This document shows, piece by piece, positions 32,001 through 46,604 of a stretch of 64,000 nt of DNA. The translations under genes and the position numbers were made by a program. This DNA is from Oxytricha trifallax. Lineage: Eukaryota > Ciliophora > Spirotrichea > Sporadotrichida > Oxytrichidae. Where the stretch lies: NCBI GenBank assembly GCA_000711775.1, contig ARYC01002596.1, positions 1 through 64,000 of the forward strand, in the 5' to 3' direction. The notes under the pieces were generated by a model that saw nothing but the letters and a program-made list of their open reading frames with translations, searched no databases and had not been told where the DNA came from. The number at the start of each line of letters is the position of its first letter. The first letter of the stretch is position 1.

Positions 32001-35000
32001 AAGTTATCGGGGGTCATTTTGTCCATTTTTAGGTTTTCAAAAATTTGTCCAGGGCCGAACCTTTCCCCGGCAAAACTCAACTTGCAATTAATATTTCCCA
32101 AAAACACCCGAAAATAACAATTCTGGTCATTTCCACCTCGCTGAACACGAATATAAAATCAGAATTAATTTATCTTCAAAACGCGCAAAGATACAGGCAT
32201 TTGAAGATTTATTATAGCAATTGATGAGTGAGCATGTTAAACATCGATTTTTAGGGTTTTCAAGGCAGCGGGAGAGGGTCAAGGAAATTCATGAGATGAC
32301 CTGGAATTAAGCAAATCCACTAAATTTGGGCTCCTGAACAAGAGTGTGACACCGGAACACCAAATACATAGTCATTTTCAAAAGTTATAGGGGCGTCATT
32401 TTGTCCATTTTTGGGTTTTCAAAATTTGTCCAGGGCCGAACCTTCCCCCGGCAAAACTCAACTTGCAATTTATATTTCCCAAAAACTTCCGAAAATAACG
32501 ATTCTGGTCATTTACACCTCGCTGAACACGAATATAAAATCAGAATTGATTTATCTTCAAAACGCGTGAAGATACTGGTCTTTTAAGTTTTATTATAGCA
32601 ATTGATGAGTGAGTATGTTATAGAGAGAATTTTGGGGTTTTCAAGGCAGCGGGAGAGGGTCAAGGAAATTCATGAGATGACCTGTAATTAAGCAAATCCA
32701 CTAAATTTGGGCTCCTGAACAAGAGTGTGACACCGGAACACCAAATATATAGTCATTTTCAAAAGTTATAAGGGATCATTTTGTCCATTTTTGGTTTTTC
32801 AAAAATTTGTCCAGGGCCGAACCTTTCCCCGGCAAAACTCAACTTGCAATTAATATTTCCCAAAAACACCCGAAAATAACGATTCTGGTTATTTCCACCT
32901 CGCTGAATACGAATATAAAATCAGAATTAATTTATCTTCAAAACGCGCAAAGATACATGCCTTTTAAGATTTATTATAGCAATTGATGAGTGAGCATGTT
33001 AAACATCGATTTTTAGGGTTTTCAAGGCAGCGGGAGAGGGTCACGGAAATTCATGAGATGACCTGGAATTAAGCAAAACCACTAAATTTGGGCTCCTTAA
33101 CAAGAGTGTGACACCGGAACACCAGATATATAGTCATTTTCAAAAGTTATAGGGGGGTCATTACGTCCATTTTTGGCTTTTCAAAAATTGTGTCCAGGGC
33201 CGAACCTTTCCCCGGCAAAACTCAACTTGCAATTTATATTTCCCAAAAACTCCCGAAAATATCTTTTCTGGTCATTTTGACCTAGCTGAACACGAATATA
33301 AAATCAGAATAAATTTATCTTCAAAGCGCGCAAAGATACAACCATATTAAGTTTTATTATAGGAATTGATGAGTGGTTGTGTTAAACATCGATTTTTAGG
33401 GTTTTCAAGGCAGCGGGAGAGGGTCACGGAAATTCATGAGATGACCTGGAATTAAGCAAATCCACTAAATTTGCTCCTGAACAAGAGTGTGACACCGGAA
33501 CACCAGATATATAGTCATTTTCAAAAGTTATATGCGGGTCATTTTGTCCATTTTTGAATTTTCAGAAATTTGTCCAGGGCCGAACTCTTCCCCGGCAAAA
33601 CTCAACTTGCAATTTATATTTCCCAAAACACCCGAAAATAACGAATCTGTCATTTAGACCTCGCTGAACACGAATATAAAATCAGAATTAATTTATCTTC
33701 AAAGCGCGCAAAGATACAGCCCTATTAAGTTTAATTATAGGAATTGATGAGTGAGTGTGTTAAAGATCGATTTTGAGGGTTTTCAAGGCAGCTGGAGAGG
33801 GTCACGAAAATTCATGAGATGACCTGGAATTAAGCAAATCCACTAAATTTGGGCTCCTGAACAAGAGTGTGACACCGGAACACAGATATATAGTCATTTT
33901 CATAAGTTATAGGGGGGTCATTTTGTCCATTTTCGGCTTTTCAAAAATTTTGTCCAGGGCCGAACCTTTCCCCGGCAAAACTCAACTTGCAATTAATATT
34001 TCCCAAAAACACCCGAAAATAACGATTCTGGTTATTTCCACCTCGCTGAATACGAATATAAAATCAGAATTAATTTATCTTCAAAACGCGCAAAGATACA
34101 TGCCTTTTAAGATTTATTATAGCAATTGATGAGTGAGCATGTTAAACATCGATTTTTAGGGTTTTCAAGGCAGCGGGAGAGGGTCACGGAAATTCATGAG
34201 ATGACCTGGAATTAAGCAAAACCACTAAATTTGGGCTCCTTAACAAGAGTGTGACACCGGAACACCAGATATATAGTCATTTTCAAAAGTTATAGGGGGG
34301 TCATTACGTCCATTTTTGGCTTTTCAAAAATTGTGTCCAGGGCCGAACCTTTCCCCGGCAAAACTCAACTTGCAATTAATATTTCCCAAAAACACCCGAA
34401 AATAACGATTCTGGTTATTTCCACCTCGCTGAATACGAATATAAAATCAGAATTAATTTATCTTCAAAACGCGCAAAGATACATGCCTTTTAAGATTTAT
34501 TATAGCAATTGATGAGTGAGCATGTTAAACATCGATTTTTGGGGTTTTCAAGGCAGCGGGAGAGGGTCAAGGAAATTCATGAGATGACCTGGAATTAAGC
34601 AAATCCACTAAATTTGGGCTCCTGAACAATATTGTGACACCGGAACACCAGATATATAGTCATTTTCAAAAGTTATAGGGGGGTCATTTTGTCCATTTTT
34701 AGGTTTTCAGAAATTTGTCCAGGGCCGAACCTTTCCCCGGCAAAACTCAACTTGCAATTAATATTTCCCAAAAACACCCGAAAATAACGATTCTGGTTAT
34801 TTCCACCTCGCTGAATACGAATATAAAATCAGAATTAATTTATCTTCAAAACGCGCAAAGATACATGCCTTTTAAGATTTATTATAGCAATTGATGAGTG
34901 AGCATGTTAAACATCGATTTTTGGGGTTTTCAAGGCAGCGGGAGAGGGTCAAGGAAATTCATGAGATGACCTGGAATTAAGCAAATCCACTAAATTTGGG

Positions 35001-38000
35001 CTCCTGAACAAGAGTGTGACATGGGAACACCATATATATAGTCATTTTCAAAAGTTATAGGGGGGTCATTTTGTCCATTTTTGGGTTTTCAAAAATTGTG
35101 TCCAGGGCCGAACCTTTCCCCGGCAAAACTCAACTTGCAATTAATATTTCCCAAAAACACCCGAAAATAACGATTCTGGTTATTTCCACCTCGCTGAATA
35201 CGAATATAAAATCAGAATTAATTTATCTTCAAAACGCGCAAAGATACATGCCTTTTAAGATTTATTATAGCAATTGATGAGTGAGCATGTTAAACATCGA
35301 TTTTTGGGGTTTTCAAGGCAGCGGGAGAGGGTCAAGGAAATTCATGAGATGACCTGGAATTAAGCAAATCCACTAAATTTGGGCTCCTGAACAAGAGTGT
35401 GACATGGGAACACCATATATATAGTCATTTTCAAAAGTTATAGGGGGGTCATTTTGTCCATTTTTGGGTTTTCAAAAATTGTGTCCAGGGCCGAACCTTT
35501 CCCCGGCAAAACTCAACTTGCAATTAATATTTCCCAAAAACACCCGAAAATAACGATTCTGGTTATTTCCACCTCGCTGAATACGAATATAAAATCAGAA
35601 TTAATTTATCTTCAAAACGCGCAAAGATACATGCCTTTTAAGATTTATTATAGCAATTGATGAGTGAGCATGTTAAACATCGATTTTTGGGGTTTTCAAG
35701 GCAGCGGGAGAGGGTCAAGGAAATTCATGAGATGACCTGGAATTAAGCAAATCCACTAAATTTGGGCTCCTGAACAATATTGTGACACCGGAACACCAGA
35801 TATATAGTCATTTTCAAAAGTTATAGGGGGGTCATTTTGTCCATTTTTAGGTTTTCAGAAATTTGTCCAGGGCCGAACCTTTCCCCGGCAAAACTCAACT
35901 TGCAATTAATATTTCCCAAAAACACCCGAAAATAACGATTCTGGTTATTTCCACCTCGCTGAATACGAATATAAAATCAGAATTAATTTATCTTCAAAAC
36001 GCGCAAAGATACATGCCTTTTAAGATTTATTATAGCAATTGATGAGTGAGCATGTTAAACATCGATTTTTGGGGTTTTCAAGGCAGCGGGAGAGGGTCAA
36101 GGAAATTCATGAGATGACCTGGAATTAAGCAAATCCACTAAATTTGGGCTCCTGAACAAGAGTGCGATACCGGAACACCAGATATATAGTCATTTTCAAA
36201 AGTTATAGGGGGGTCATTTTGTCCATTTTTGAGTTTTCAAAATTTGTCCAGGGCCGAACCTTTCCCCGGCAAAACTCAACTTGCAATTAATATTTCCCAA
36301 AAACACCCGAAAATAACGATTCTGGTTATTTCCACCTCGCTGAATACGAATATAAAATCAGAATTAATTTATCTTCAAAACGCGCAAAGATACATGCCTT
36401 TTAAGATTTATTATAGCAATTGATGAGTGAGCATGTTAAACATCGATTTTTGGGGTTTTCAAGGCAGCGGGAGAGGGTCAAGGAAATTCATGAGATGACC
36501 TGGAATTAAGCAAATCCACTAAATTTGGGCTCCTGAACAAGAGTGTGACACGGGAACACCAGATATATAGCCATTTTCAAAAGTTATCGGGGGTCATTTT
36601 GTCCATTTTTGGGTTTTCAAAAATTTGTCCAGGGCCGAACCTTCCCCCGGCAAAACTCAACTTGCAATTTATATTTCCCAAAAACTCCCGAAAATAACGA
36701 TTCTGGTCATTTACTCCTCGCTGAACACGAATATAATATCAGAATTAATTTATCTTCAAAGCGCGCAAAGATACAGTCATATTAAATTTTATTATAGGAA
36801 TTGATGAGTGAGTGTGTTAAACATCGATTTAGAGGGTTTTCAAGGCAGCGGGAGAGGGTCACGGAAATTCATGAGATGACCTGGAATTAAGCAAATCCAC
36901 TAAATTTGGGCTCCTGAACAAGAGTGTGACACCGGAACACCAGATATATAGTCATTTTAAAAAGTTATAGGGGGGTCATTTTGTCCATTTTTGGGTTTTC
37001 AAAAATTTGTCCAGGGCCGAACCTTTCCCCGGCAAAACTCAACTTGCAATTTATATTTCCCAAAAACACCAGAAAATAACAATCCTGGTCATTTAGACCT
37101 CGCTAAACACGAATATAAAATCAGAATTAATTTATCTTAAAAACGCGCAAAGATACAGCCATATGAAGTTTTATTATAGGAATTGATGAGTGAGTATGTT
37201 AAACATCGATTTTGAGGGATTCAAGGCAGCGGGAAGGGTCACGGAAATTCATGAGATGACCTGGAATTAAGCAAAACCACTAAATTTGGGCTCCTGAACA
37301 AGAGTGCGACACCGAACACCAGATATATAGTCAATTTCAAAAGTTATAGGGGGGTCATTACGTCCATTTTTGACTTTTCAAAATTTGTCCAGGGCCGACT
37401 TTCCCCGGCAAAACTCAACTTGCAATTAATATTTCCCAAAACACCCGAAAATAACGATTCTGGTTATTTCCACCTCGCTGAATACGAATATAAAATCAGA
37501 ATTAATTTATCTTCAAAACGCGCAAAGATACATGCCTTTTAAGATTTATTATAGCAATTGATGAGTGAGCATGTTAAACATCGATTTTTGGGGTTTTCAA
37601 GGCAGCGGGAGAGGGTCAAGGAAATTCATGAGATGACCTGGAATTAAGCAAATCCACTAAATTTGGGCTCCTGAACAATATTGTGACACCGGAACACCAG
37701 ATATATAGTCATTTTCAAAAGTTATAGGGGGGTCATTTTGTCCATTTTTAGGTTTTCAGAAATTTGTCCAGGGCCGAACCTTTCCCCGGCAAAACTCAAC
37801 TTGCAATTAATATTTCCCAAAAACACCCGAAAATAACGATTCTGGTTATTTCCACCTCGCTGAATACGAATATAAAATCAGAATTAATTTATCTTCAAAA
37901 CGCGCAAAGATACATGCCTTTTAAGATTTATTATAGCAATTGATGAGTGAGCATGTTAAACATCGATTTTTGGGGTTTTCAAGGCAGCGGGAGAGGGTCA

Positions 38001-41000
38001 AGGAAATTCATGAGATGACCTGGAATTAAGCAAATCCACTAAATTTGGGCTCATGAACAAGACTGTGACACCGGAACACCAGATATATAGTCATTTTCAA
38101 AAGTTATAGGGGGGTCATTTTGTCCATTTTCAGCTTTTCAAAAATTTGTCCAGGGCCGAACCTTTCCCCGGCAAAACTCAACTTGCAATTAATATTTCCC
38201 AAAAACACCCGAAAATAACGATTCTGGTTATTTCCACCTCGCTGAATACGAATATAAAATCAGAATTAATTTATCTTCAAAACGCGCAAAGATACATGCC
38301 TTTTAAGATTTATTATAGCAATTGATGAGTGAGCATGTTAAACATCGATTTTTGGGGTTTTCAAGGCAGCGGGAGAGGGTCAAGGAAATTCATGAGATGA
38401 CCTGGAATTAAGCAAATCCACTAAATTTGGGCTCCTGAACAAGAGTGTGACACCGGAACACCAGATATATAGTCATTTTCAAAAGTTATAGGGGGGTCAT
38501 TTTGTCCATTTTTGGGTTTTCAAAAATTTGTCCAGGGCCGAACCTTTCCCCGGCAAAACTCAACTTGCAATTAATATTTCCCAAAAACACCCGAAAATAA
38601 CGATTCTGGTTATTTCCACCTCGCTGAATACGAATATAAAATCAGAATTAATTTATCTTCAAAACGCGCAAAGATACATGCCTTTTAAGATTTATTATAG
38701 CAATTGATGAGTGAGCATGTTAAACATCGATTTTTGGGGTTTTCAAGGCAGCGGGAGAGGGTCAAGGAAATTCATGAGATGACCTGGAATTAAGCAAATC
38801 CACTAAATTTGGGCTCCTGAACAAGAGTGTGACACCGGAACACCAGATATATAGTCATTTTCAAAAGTTATATGGGGGTCATTTTGTCCATTTTTGGATT
38901 TTCAAAAATTTGTCCAGGGCCGAACCTTTCCCCGGCAAAACTCAACTTGCAATTAATATTTCCCAAAAACACCCGAAAATAACGATTCTGGTTATTTCCA
39001 CCTCGCTGAATACGAATATAAAATCAGAATTAATTTATCTTCAAAACGCGCAAAGATACATGCCTTTTAAGATTTATTATAGCAATTGATGAGTGAGCAT
39101 GTTAAACATCGATTTTTGGGGTTTTCAAGGCAGCGGGAGAGGGTCAAGGAAATTCATGAGATGACCTGGAATTAAGCAAATCCACTAAATTTGGGCTCCT
39201 GAACAAGAGTGTGACACCGGAACACCAGATATATAGTCATTTTCAAAAGTTATAGGGGGGTCATTTTGTCCATTTTTGGGTTTTCAAAAATTTGTCCAGG
39301 GCCGAACCTTTCCCCGGCAAAACTCAACTTGCAATTAATATTTCCCAAAAACACCCGAAAATAACGATTCTGGTTATTTCCACCTCGCTGAATACGAATA
39401 TAAAATCAGAATTAATTTATCTTCAAAACGCGCAAAGATACATGCCTTTTAAGATTTATTATAGCAATTGATGAGTGAGCATGTTAAACATCGATTTTTG
39501 GGGTTTTCAAGGCAGCGGGAGAGGGTCAAGGAAATTCATGAGATGACCTGGAATTAAGCAAATCCACTAAATTTGGGCTCCTGAACAAGAGTGTGACACC
39601 GGAACACCAGATATATAGTCATTTTCAAAAGTTATAGGGGGGTCATTTTGTCCATTTTTGGGTTTTCAAAAATTTGTTCCAGGGCCGAACCTTTCCCCGG
39701 CAAAACTCAACTTGCAATTAATATTTCCCAAAAACACCCGAAAATAACGATTCTGGTTATTTCCACCTCGCTGAATACGAATATAAAATCAGAATTAATT
39801 TATCTTCAAAACGCGCAAAGATACATGCCTTTTAAGATTTATTATAGCAATTGATGAGTGAGCATGTTAAACATCGATTTTTGGGGTTTTCAAGGCAGCG
39901 GGAGAGGGTCAAGGAAATTCATGAGATGACCTGGAATTAAGCAAATCCACTAAATTTGGGCTCCTGAACAAGAGTGTGACACCGGAACACCAGATATATA
40001 GTCATTTTCAAAAGTTATAGGGGGGTCATTTTGTCCATTTTTGGCTTTTCAAAAATTTTGTCCAGGGCCGAACCTTTCCCCGGCAAAACTCAACTTGCAA
40101 TTTATATTTCCCAAAAACACCCGAAAATAACGATTCTGGTTATTTCCACCTCGCTGAATACGAATATAAAATCAGAATTAATTTATCTTCAAAACGCGCA
40201 AAGATACATGCCTTTTAAGATTTATTATAGCAATTGATGAGTGAGCATGTTAAACATCGATTTTTGGGGTTTTCAAGGCAGCGGGAGAGGGTCAAGGAAA
40301 TTCATGAGATGACCTGGAATTAAGCAAATCCACTAAATTTGGGCTCCTGAACAAGACTGTGACACCGGAACACCAGATATATAGTCATTTTCAAAAGTTA
40401 TAGGGGGGTCATTTTGTCCATTTTTGGGTTTTCAAAAATTTTGTCCAGGGCCGAACCTTTCCCCGGCAAAACTCAACTTGCAATTAATATTTCCCAAAAA
40501 CACCCGAAAATAACGATTCTGGTTATTTCCACCTCGCTGAATACGAATATAAAATCAGAATTAATTTATCTTCAAAACGCGCAAAGATACATGCCTTTTA
40601 AGATTTATTATAGCAATTGATGAGTGAGCATGTTAAACATCGATTTTTGGGGTTTTCAAGGCAGCGGGAGAGGGTCAAGGAAATTCATGAGATGACCTGG
40701 AATTAAGCAAATCCACTAAATTTGGGCTCCTGAACAATATTGTGACACCGGAACACCAGATATATAGTCATTTTCAAAAGTTATAGGGGGGTCATTTTGT
40801 CCATTTTTAGGTTTTCAGAAATTTGTCCAGGGCCGAACCTTTCCCCGGCAAAACTCAACTTGCAATTAATATTTCCCAAAAACACCCGAAAATAACGATT
40901 CTGGTTATTTCCACCTCGCTGAATACGAATATAAAATCAGAATTAATTTATCTTCAAAACGCGCAAAGATACATGCCTTTTAAGATTTATTATAGCAATT

Positions 41001-44000
41001 GATGAGTGAGCATGTTAAACATCGATTTTTGGGGTTTTCAAGGCAGCGGGAGAGGGTCAAGGAAATTCATGAGATGACCTGGAATTAAGCAAATCCACTA
41101 AATTTGGGCTCCTGAACAAGAGTGTGACACCGGAACACAGATATATAGTCATTTTCAAAAGTTATAGGCGGGTCATTTTGTCCATTTTTAAATTTTCAGA
41201 AATTTGTCCAGGGCCGAACCTTTCCCCGGCAAAACTCAACTTGCAATTAATATTTCCCAAAAACACCCGAAAATAACGATTCTGGTTATTTCCACCTCGC
41301 TGAATACGAATATAAAATCAGAATTAATTTATCTTCAAAACGCGCAAAGATACATGCCTTTTAAGATTTATTATAGCAATTGATGAGTGAGCATGTTAAA
41401 CATCGATTTTTGGGGTTTTCAAGGCAGCGGGAGAGGGTCAAGGAAATTCATGAGATGACCTGGAATTAAGCAAATCCACTAAATTTGGGCTCCTGAACAA
41501 TATTGTGACACCGGAACACCAGATATATAGTCATTTTCAAAAGTTATAGGGGGGTCATTTTGTCCATTTTTGGGTTTTCAAAAATTTGTCCAGGGCCGAA
41601 CCTTTCCCCGGCAAAACTCAACTTGCAATTTATATTTCCCAAAAACACCCGAAAATAACAATTCTGGTCATTTCGACCTCGCTGAACACGAATATAAAAT
41701 CAGAATTAATTTATCTTCAAAACGCGCAAAGATACAGGCATTTTAAGATTTATTATAGGAATTGATGAGTGAGTATGTTAAACATCGATTTTTAGGGTTT
41801 TCAAGGCAGCGGGAGAGGGTCAAGGAAATTCATGAGATGACCTGGAATTAAGCAAATCCACTAAATTTGGGCTCCTGAACAAGAGTGTGACACGGGAACA
41901 CCAGATATATAGCCATTTTCAAAAGTTATCGGGGGTCATTTTGTCCATTTTTGGGTTTTCAAAAATTTGTCCAGGGCCGAACCTTTCCCCGGCAAAACTC
42001 AACTTGCAATTTATATTTCCCAAAAACACCCGAAAATAACGATTCTGGTCATTTCGACCTCGCTGAACACGAATATAAAATCAGAATTAATTTATCTTCA
42101 AAACGCGCAAAGATACAGGCATTTGAAGTTTTATTATAGGAATTGATGAGTGAGTATGTTAAACATCGATTTTTAGGGTTTTCAAGGCAGCGGGAGAGGG
42201 TCACGGAAATTCATGAGATGACCTGGAATTAAGCAAATCCACTAAATTTGGGCTCCTGAACAAGAGTGTGACACCGGAACACCAGATATATAGTCATTTT
42301 CAAAAGTTATAGGGGGTCATTTTGTCCATTTTTGGCTTTTCAAAAATTTTGTCCAGGGCCGAACCTTTCCCCGGCAAAACTCAACTTGCAATTTATATTT
42401 CCCAAAAACACCCGAAAATAACGATTCTGGTCATTTACACCTCGCTGAACACGAATATAAAATCAGAATTAATTTATCTTCAAAACGCGCAAAGATACAG
42501 GCCTTTTAAGTTTTATTATAGCAATTGATGAGTGAGTGTGTTAAACATCGATTTTGAGGGTTTTCAAGGCAGCGGGAGAGGGTCACGGAAATTCATGAGA
42601 TGACCTGGAATTAAGCAAATCCACTAAATTTGGGCTCCTGAACAAGAGTGTGACACCGGAACACCAGATATATAGTCATTTTCAAAAGTTATAGGGGGGT
42701 CATTTTGTCCATTTTTGAGTTTTCAAAAATTGTGTCAAGGTCCGAACCTTTCCTCGGCAAAACTCAACTTGCAATTTATATTTCCCAAAAACACCCGAAA
42801 ATAACGATTCTGGTTATTTCCACCTCGCTGAATACGAATATAAAATCAGAATTAATTTATCTTCAAAACGCGCAAAGATACATGCCTTTTAAGATTTATT
42901 ATAGCAATTGATGAGTGAGCATGTTAAACATCGATTTTTGGGGTTTTCAAGGCAGCGGGAGAGGGTCACGGAAATTCATGAGATGACCTGGAATTAAGCA
43001 AATCCACTAAATTTGGGCTCCTGAACAAGAGTGTGACACCGGAACACCAGATATATAGTCATTTTCAAAAGTTATAGGGGGGTCATTTTGTCCATTTTTG
43101 GGTTTTCAAAAATTGTGTCCAGGGCCGAACCTTTCCCCGGCAAAACTCAACTTGCAATTTATATTTCCCAAAAACACCCGAAAATAACGATTCTGGTCAT
43201 TTTGACCTCGCTGAACACGAATATAAAATCAGAATTAATTTATCTTCATAACGCGCAAAGATACAGGCATTTTAAGTTTTATTATAGGAATTGATGAGTG
43301 AGTATGTTAAACATCGATTTTTAGGGTTTTCAAGGCAGCGGGAGAGGGTCAAGGAAATTCATGAGATGACCTGGAATTAAGCAAATCCACTAAATTTGGG
43401 CTCCTGAACAAGAGTGTGACATCGGAACACCAGATATATAGTCATTTTCAAAAGTTATAGGGGGGTCATTTTGTCCATTTTTGGGTTTTCAAAAATTTGT
43501 CCAGGGCCGAACCTTTCCCCGGCAAAACTCAACTTGCAATTAATATTTCCCAAAAACACCCGAAAATAACGATTCTGGTTATTTCCACCTCGCTGAATAC
43601 GAATATAAAATCAGAATTAATTTATCTTCAAAACGCGCAAAGATACATGCCTTTTAAGATTTATTATAGCAATTGATGAGTGAGCATGTTAAACATCGAT
43701 TTTTGGGGTTTTCAAGGCAGCGGGAGAGGGTCAAGGAAATTCATGAGATGACCTGGAATTAAGCAAATCCACTAAATTTGGGCTCCTGAACAAGAGTGTG
43801 ACACCGGAACACCAGATATATAGTCATTTTCAAAAGTTATAGGGGGGTCATTTTGTCCATTTTTGGCTTTTCAAAAATTTGTCCAGGGCCGAACCTTTCC
43901 CCGGCAAAACTCAACTTGCAATTAATATTTCCCAAAAACACCCGAAAATAACGATTCTGGTTATTTCCACCTCGCTGAATACGAATATAAAATCAGAATT

Positions 44001-45715
44001 AATTTATCTTCAAAACGCGCAAAGATACATGCCTTTTAAGATTTATTATAGCAATTGATGAGTGAGCATGTTAAACATCGATTTTTGGGGTTTTCAAGGC
44101 AGCGGGAGAGGGTCAAGGAAATTCATGAGATGACCTGGAATTAAGCAAATCCACTAAATTTGGGCTCCTGAACAAGAGTGTGACACCGGAACACCAGATA
44201 TATAGTCATTTTCAAAAGTTATAGGGGGGTCATTTTGTCCATTTTTGGGTTTTCAAAAATTTGTCCAGGGCCGAACCTTTCCCCGGCAAAACTCAACTTG
44301 CAATTAATATTTCCCAAAAACACCCGAAAATAACGATTCTGGTTATTTCCACCTCGCTGAATACGAATATAAAATCAGAATTAATTTATCTTCAAAACGC
44401 GCAAAGATACATGCCTTTTAAGATTTATTATAGCAATTGATGAGTGAGTATGTTAAACATCGATTTTTAGGGTTTTCAAGGCAGCGGGAGAGGGTCAAGG
44501 AAATTCATGAGATGACCTGGAATTAAGCAAATCCACTAAATTTGGGCTCCTGAACAAGAGTGTGACACCGGAACACCAGATATATAGTCATTTTCAAAAG
44601 TTATAGGGGGGTCATTTTGTCCATTTTTGGGTTTTCAGAAATTTGTCCAGGGCCGAACTTTTCCCCGGCAAAACTCAACTTGCAATTTATATTTCCCAAA
44701 AACACCCGAAAATAACGATTCTGGTTATTTCCACCTCGCTGAATACGAATATAAAATCAGAATTAATTTATCTTCAAAACGCGCAAAGATACATGCCTTT
44801 TAAGATTTATTATAGCAATTGATGAGTGAGCATGTTAAACATCGATTTTTGGGGTTTTCAAGGCAGCGGGAGAGGGTCAAGGAAATTCATGAGATGACCT
44901 GGAATTAAGCAAATCCACTAAATTTGGGCTCCTGAACAAGAGTGTGACACCGGAACACCAGATATATAGTCATTTTCAAAAGTTATAGGGGGTCATTTTG
45001 TCCATTTTTGGCTTTTCAAAAATTTTGTCCAGGGCCGAACCTTTCCCCGGCAAAACTCAACTTGCAATTAATATTTCCCAAAAACACCCGAAAATAACGA
45101 TTCTGGTTATTTACACCTCGCTGAACACGAATATAAAATCAGAATTAATTTATCTTCAAAACGCGCAAAGATACATGCCTTTTAAGATTTATTATAGCAA
45201 TTGATGAGTGAGCATGTTAAACATCGATTTTTGGGGTTTTCAAGGCAGCGGGAGAGGGTCAAGGAAATTCATGAGATGACCTGGAATTAAGCAAATCCAC
45301 TAAATTTGGGCTCCTGAACAATATTGTGACACCGGAACACCAGATATATAGTCATTTTCAAAAGTTATAGGGGGGTCATTTTGTCCATTTTTAGGTTTTC
45401 AGAAATTTGTCCAGGGCCGAACCTTTCCCCGGCAAAACTCAACTTGCAATTAATATTTCCCAAAAACACCCGAAAATAACGATTCTGGTTATTTCCACCT
45501 CGCTGAATACGAATATAAAATCAGAATTAATTTATCTTCAAAACGCGCAAAGATACATGCCTTTTAAGATTTATTATAGCAATTGATGAGTGAGCATGTT
45601 AAACATCGATTTTTGGGGTTTTCAAGGCAGCGGGAGAGGGTCAAGGAAATTCATGAGATGACCTGGAATTAAGCAAATCCACTAAATTTGGGCTCCTGAA
45701 CAAGAGTGTGACACC
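23080..45715 (+). repeat. Tandem satellite, ~382 bp monomer, about 59 copies
   Basis: Head-to-tail units begin near GAGATGACCTGGAATTAAGC (23080, 23464, 23847 and so on) and end with an incomplete unit at 45655-45715. Unit length is 380-384 bp, changing through 1-2 bp indels in the GGGGGTCATT and AAAATTTGTCC stretches. Most units differ by only a few bases; diverged units cluster at about 28.0-29.9, 32.3-33.8, 36.5-37.3 and 41.5-43.4 kb. Each common-type unit contains the telomere-like TTTTTGGGGTTTTC. No gene: the ~68-codon open stretch begins without ATG and is kept only in units with particular indels. Satellites of about this size that are eliminated from the somatic genome are known in Oxytricha; identity with them is not tested. 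Confidence 0.97.
29929..29986 (+). repeat. Polypurine insertion inside one satellite unit
   Basis: Where other units read GGCAGCGGGAGAGGGTCAAGG, this one carries ~55 extra bases of A/G only (an A18 run, then AAGAAAAG-like repeats) before resuming at GAGGGTCAAGG. Unique in the array. Confidence 0.9.
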
Positions 45716-46528
45716 GTAACTTAATATATGTTAATTATATTTTTTATTCCCATGGATATATTGAATCTATGTTAGTTTATATTAATATCATTTTAGTAAT
45801 TTTCTGTCAAATTTATCTATTACTTTAATATGATCAATTTCATTAAAAGATTTTATTTATAAAATTTATAATGTTAACTTTAAAATCTATTTAATCAATA
45901 ATAAATATCTTATTATTTTAGGTCAATTAATTAAATTTTATATGAGATTTTTTATATATAGTTAAGTCTGCTATATAGGTATATATTTTTTTATATTTTA
46001 TATCAATTTTTAAATAATATTATAATTTATTTATATTTTAAATTATTTCTTTTTAGAATTATTTATAAGTTTATATATTATAGTTAGATTTACTTTTTAT
46101 TTATTAAATTCTTTTTTTCCACAAATCTTTCGTATTAAAGGGTACTTAGAATGTTGTTTTTTAATAATGTCAGTTCTAATAATTTTATTTAAATTTTTGC
46201 TCGAGTAAACATGAAATATATATATTTTTTTACTAATTAGCCTGATTTATCTTAGACTCTTATTTTTTCCTTTTTTTTTAAATATCTATTAATTTATTAA
46301 TATTACCCCTTAATACAAAAGAGATTATTAAATATATATAGTAATATCTTACAAATTGTATTGAGAATATTAGCAATTTAATTTAATATATATATAATGG
46401 ATGCTTCACCAACATTTAAAAAGAAGGCGATGCATCACCTACTTATTAAAACTTGGTGATGCATCCAAAATATTATTATCAAATTATTTAATCAAAATTT
46501 TCAACTGATATTTGAAGGAATGACTGTC
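45716..46528. other. AT-rich flank with a small hairpin
   Basis: No gene. At 46398-46462 GGATGCTTCACC and GATGCATCACC face GGTGATGCATCC, forming a short inverted repeat. Confidence 0.5.
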
Positions 46529-46604
46529 ATTTTCAAAAGTTATAGGTGGGCATTTTATTTATTTTTTGCCTTTTCAAAGGATTTCTTGGGCCGAACTCTT
46601 CCCC
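46529..46604 (+). repeat. Decayed satellite fragment
   Basis: TCATTTTCAAAAGTTATAGG, a CATTTT/TTTTTGCCTTTTCAAA stretch and GGGCCGAACTCTTCCCC follow the order of the monomer middle with many changes. It lies about 0.8 kb outside the array. Confidence 0.85.

Noticed and set aside
23572..45204. Repeated ~68-codon open stretches in the satellite
   Set aside because: They start at a non-ATG codon, are present only in units with certain 1-2 bp indels, and recur because the DNA repeats. The monomer length is not kept as a multiple of three, so no protein selection is visible.
23080..45715. CRISPR array
   Set aside because: Units are ~382 bp with no unique spacers, in a eukaryotic genome; this is a satellite.
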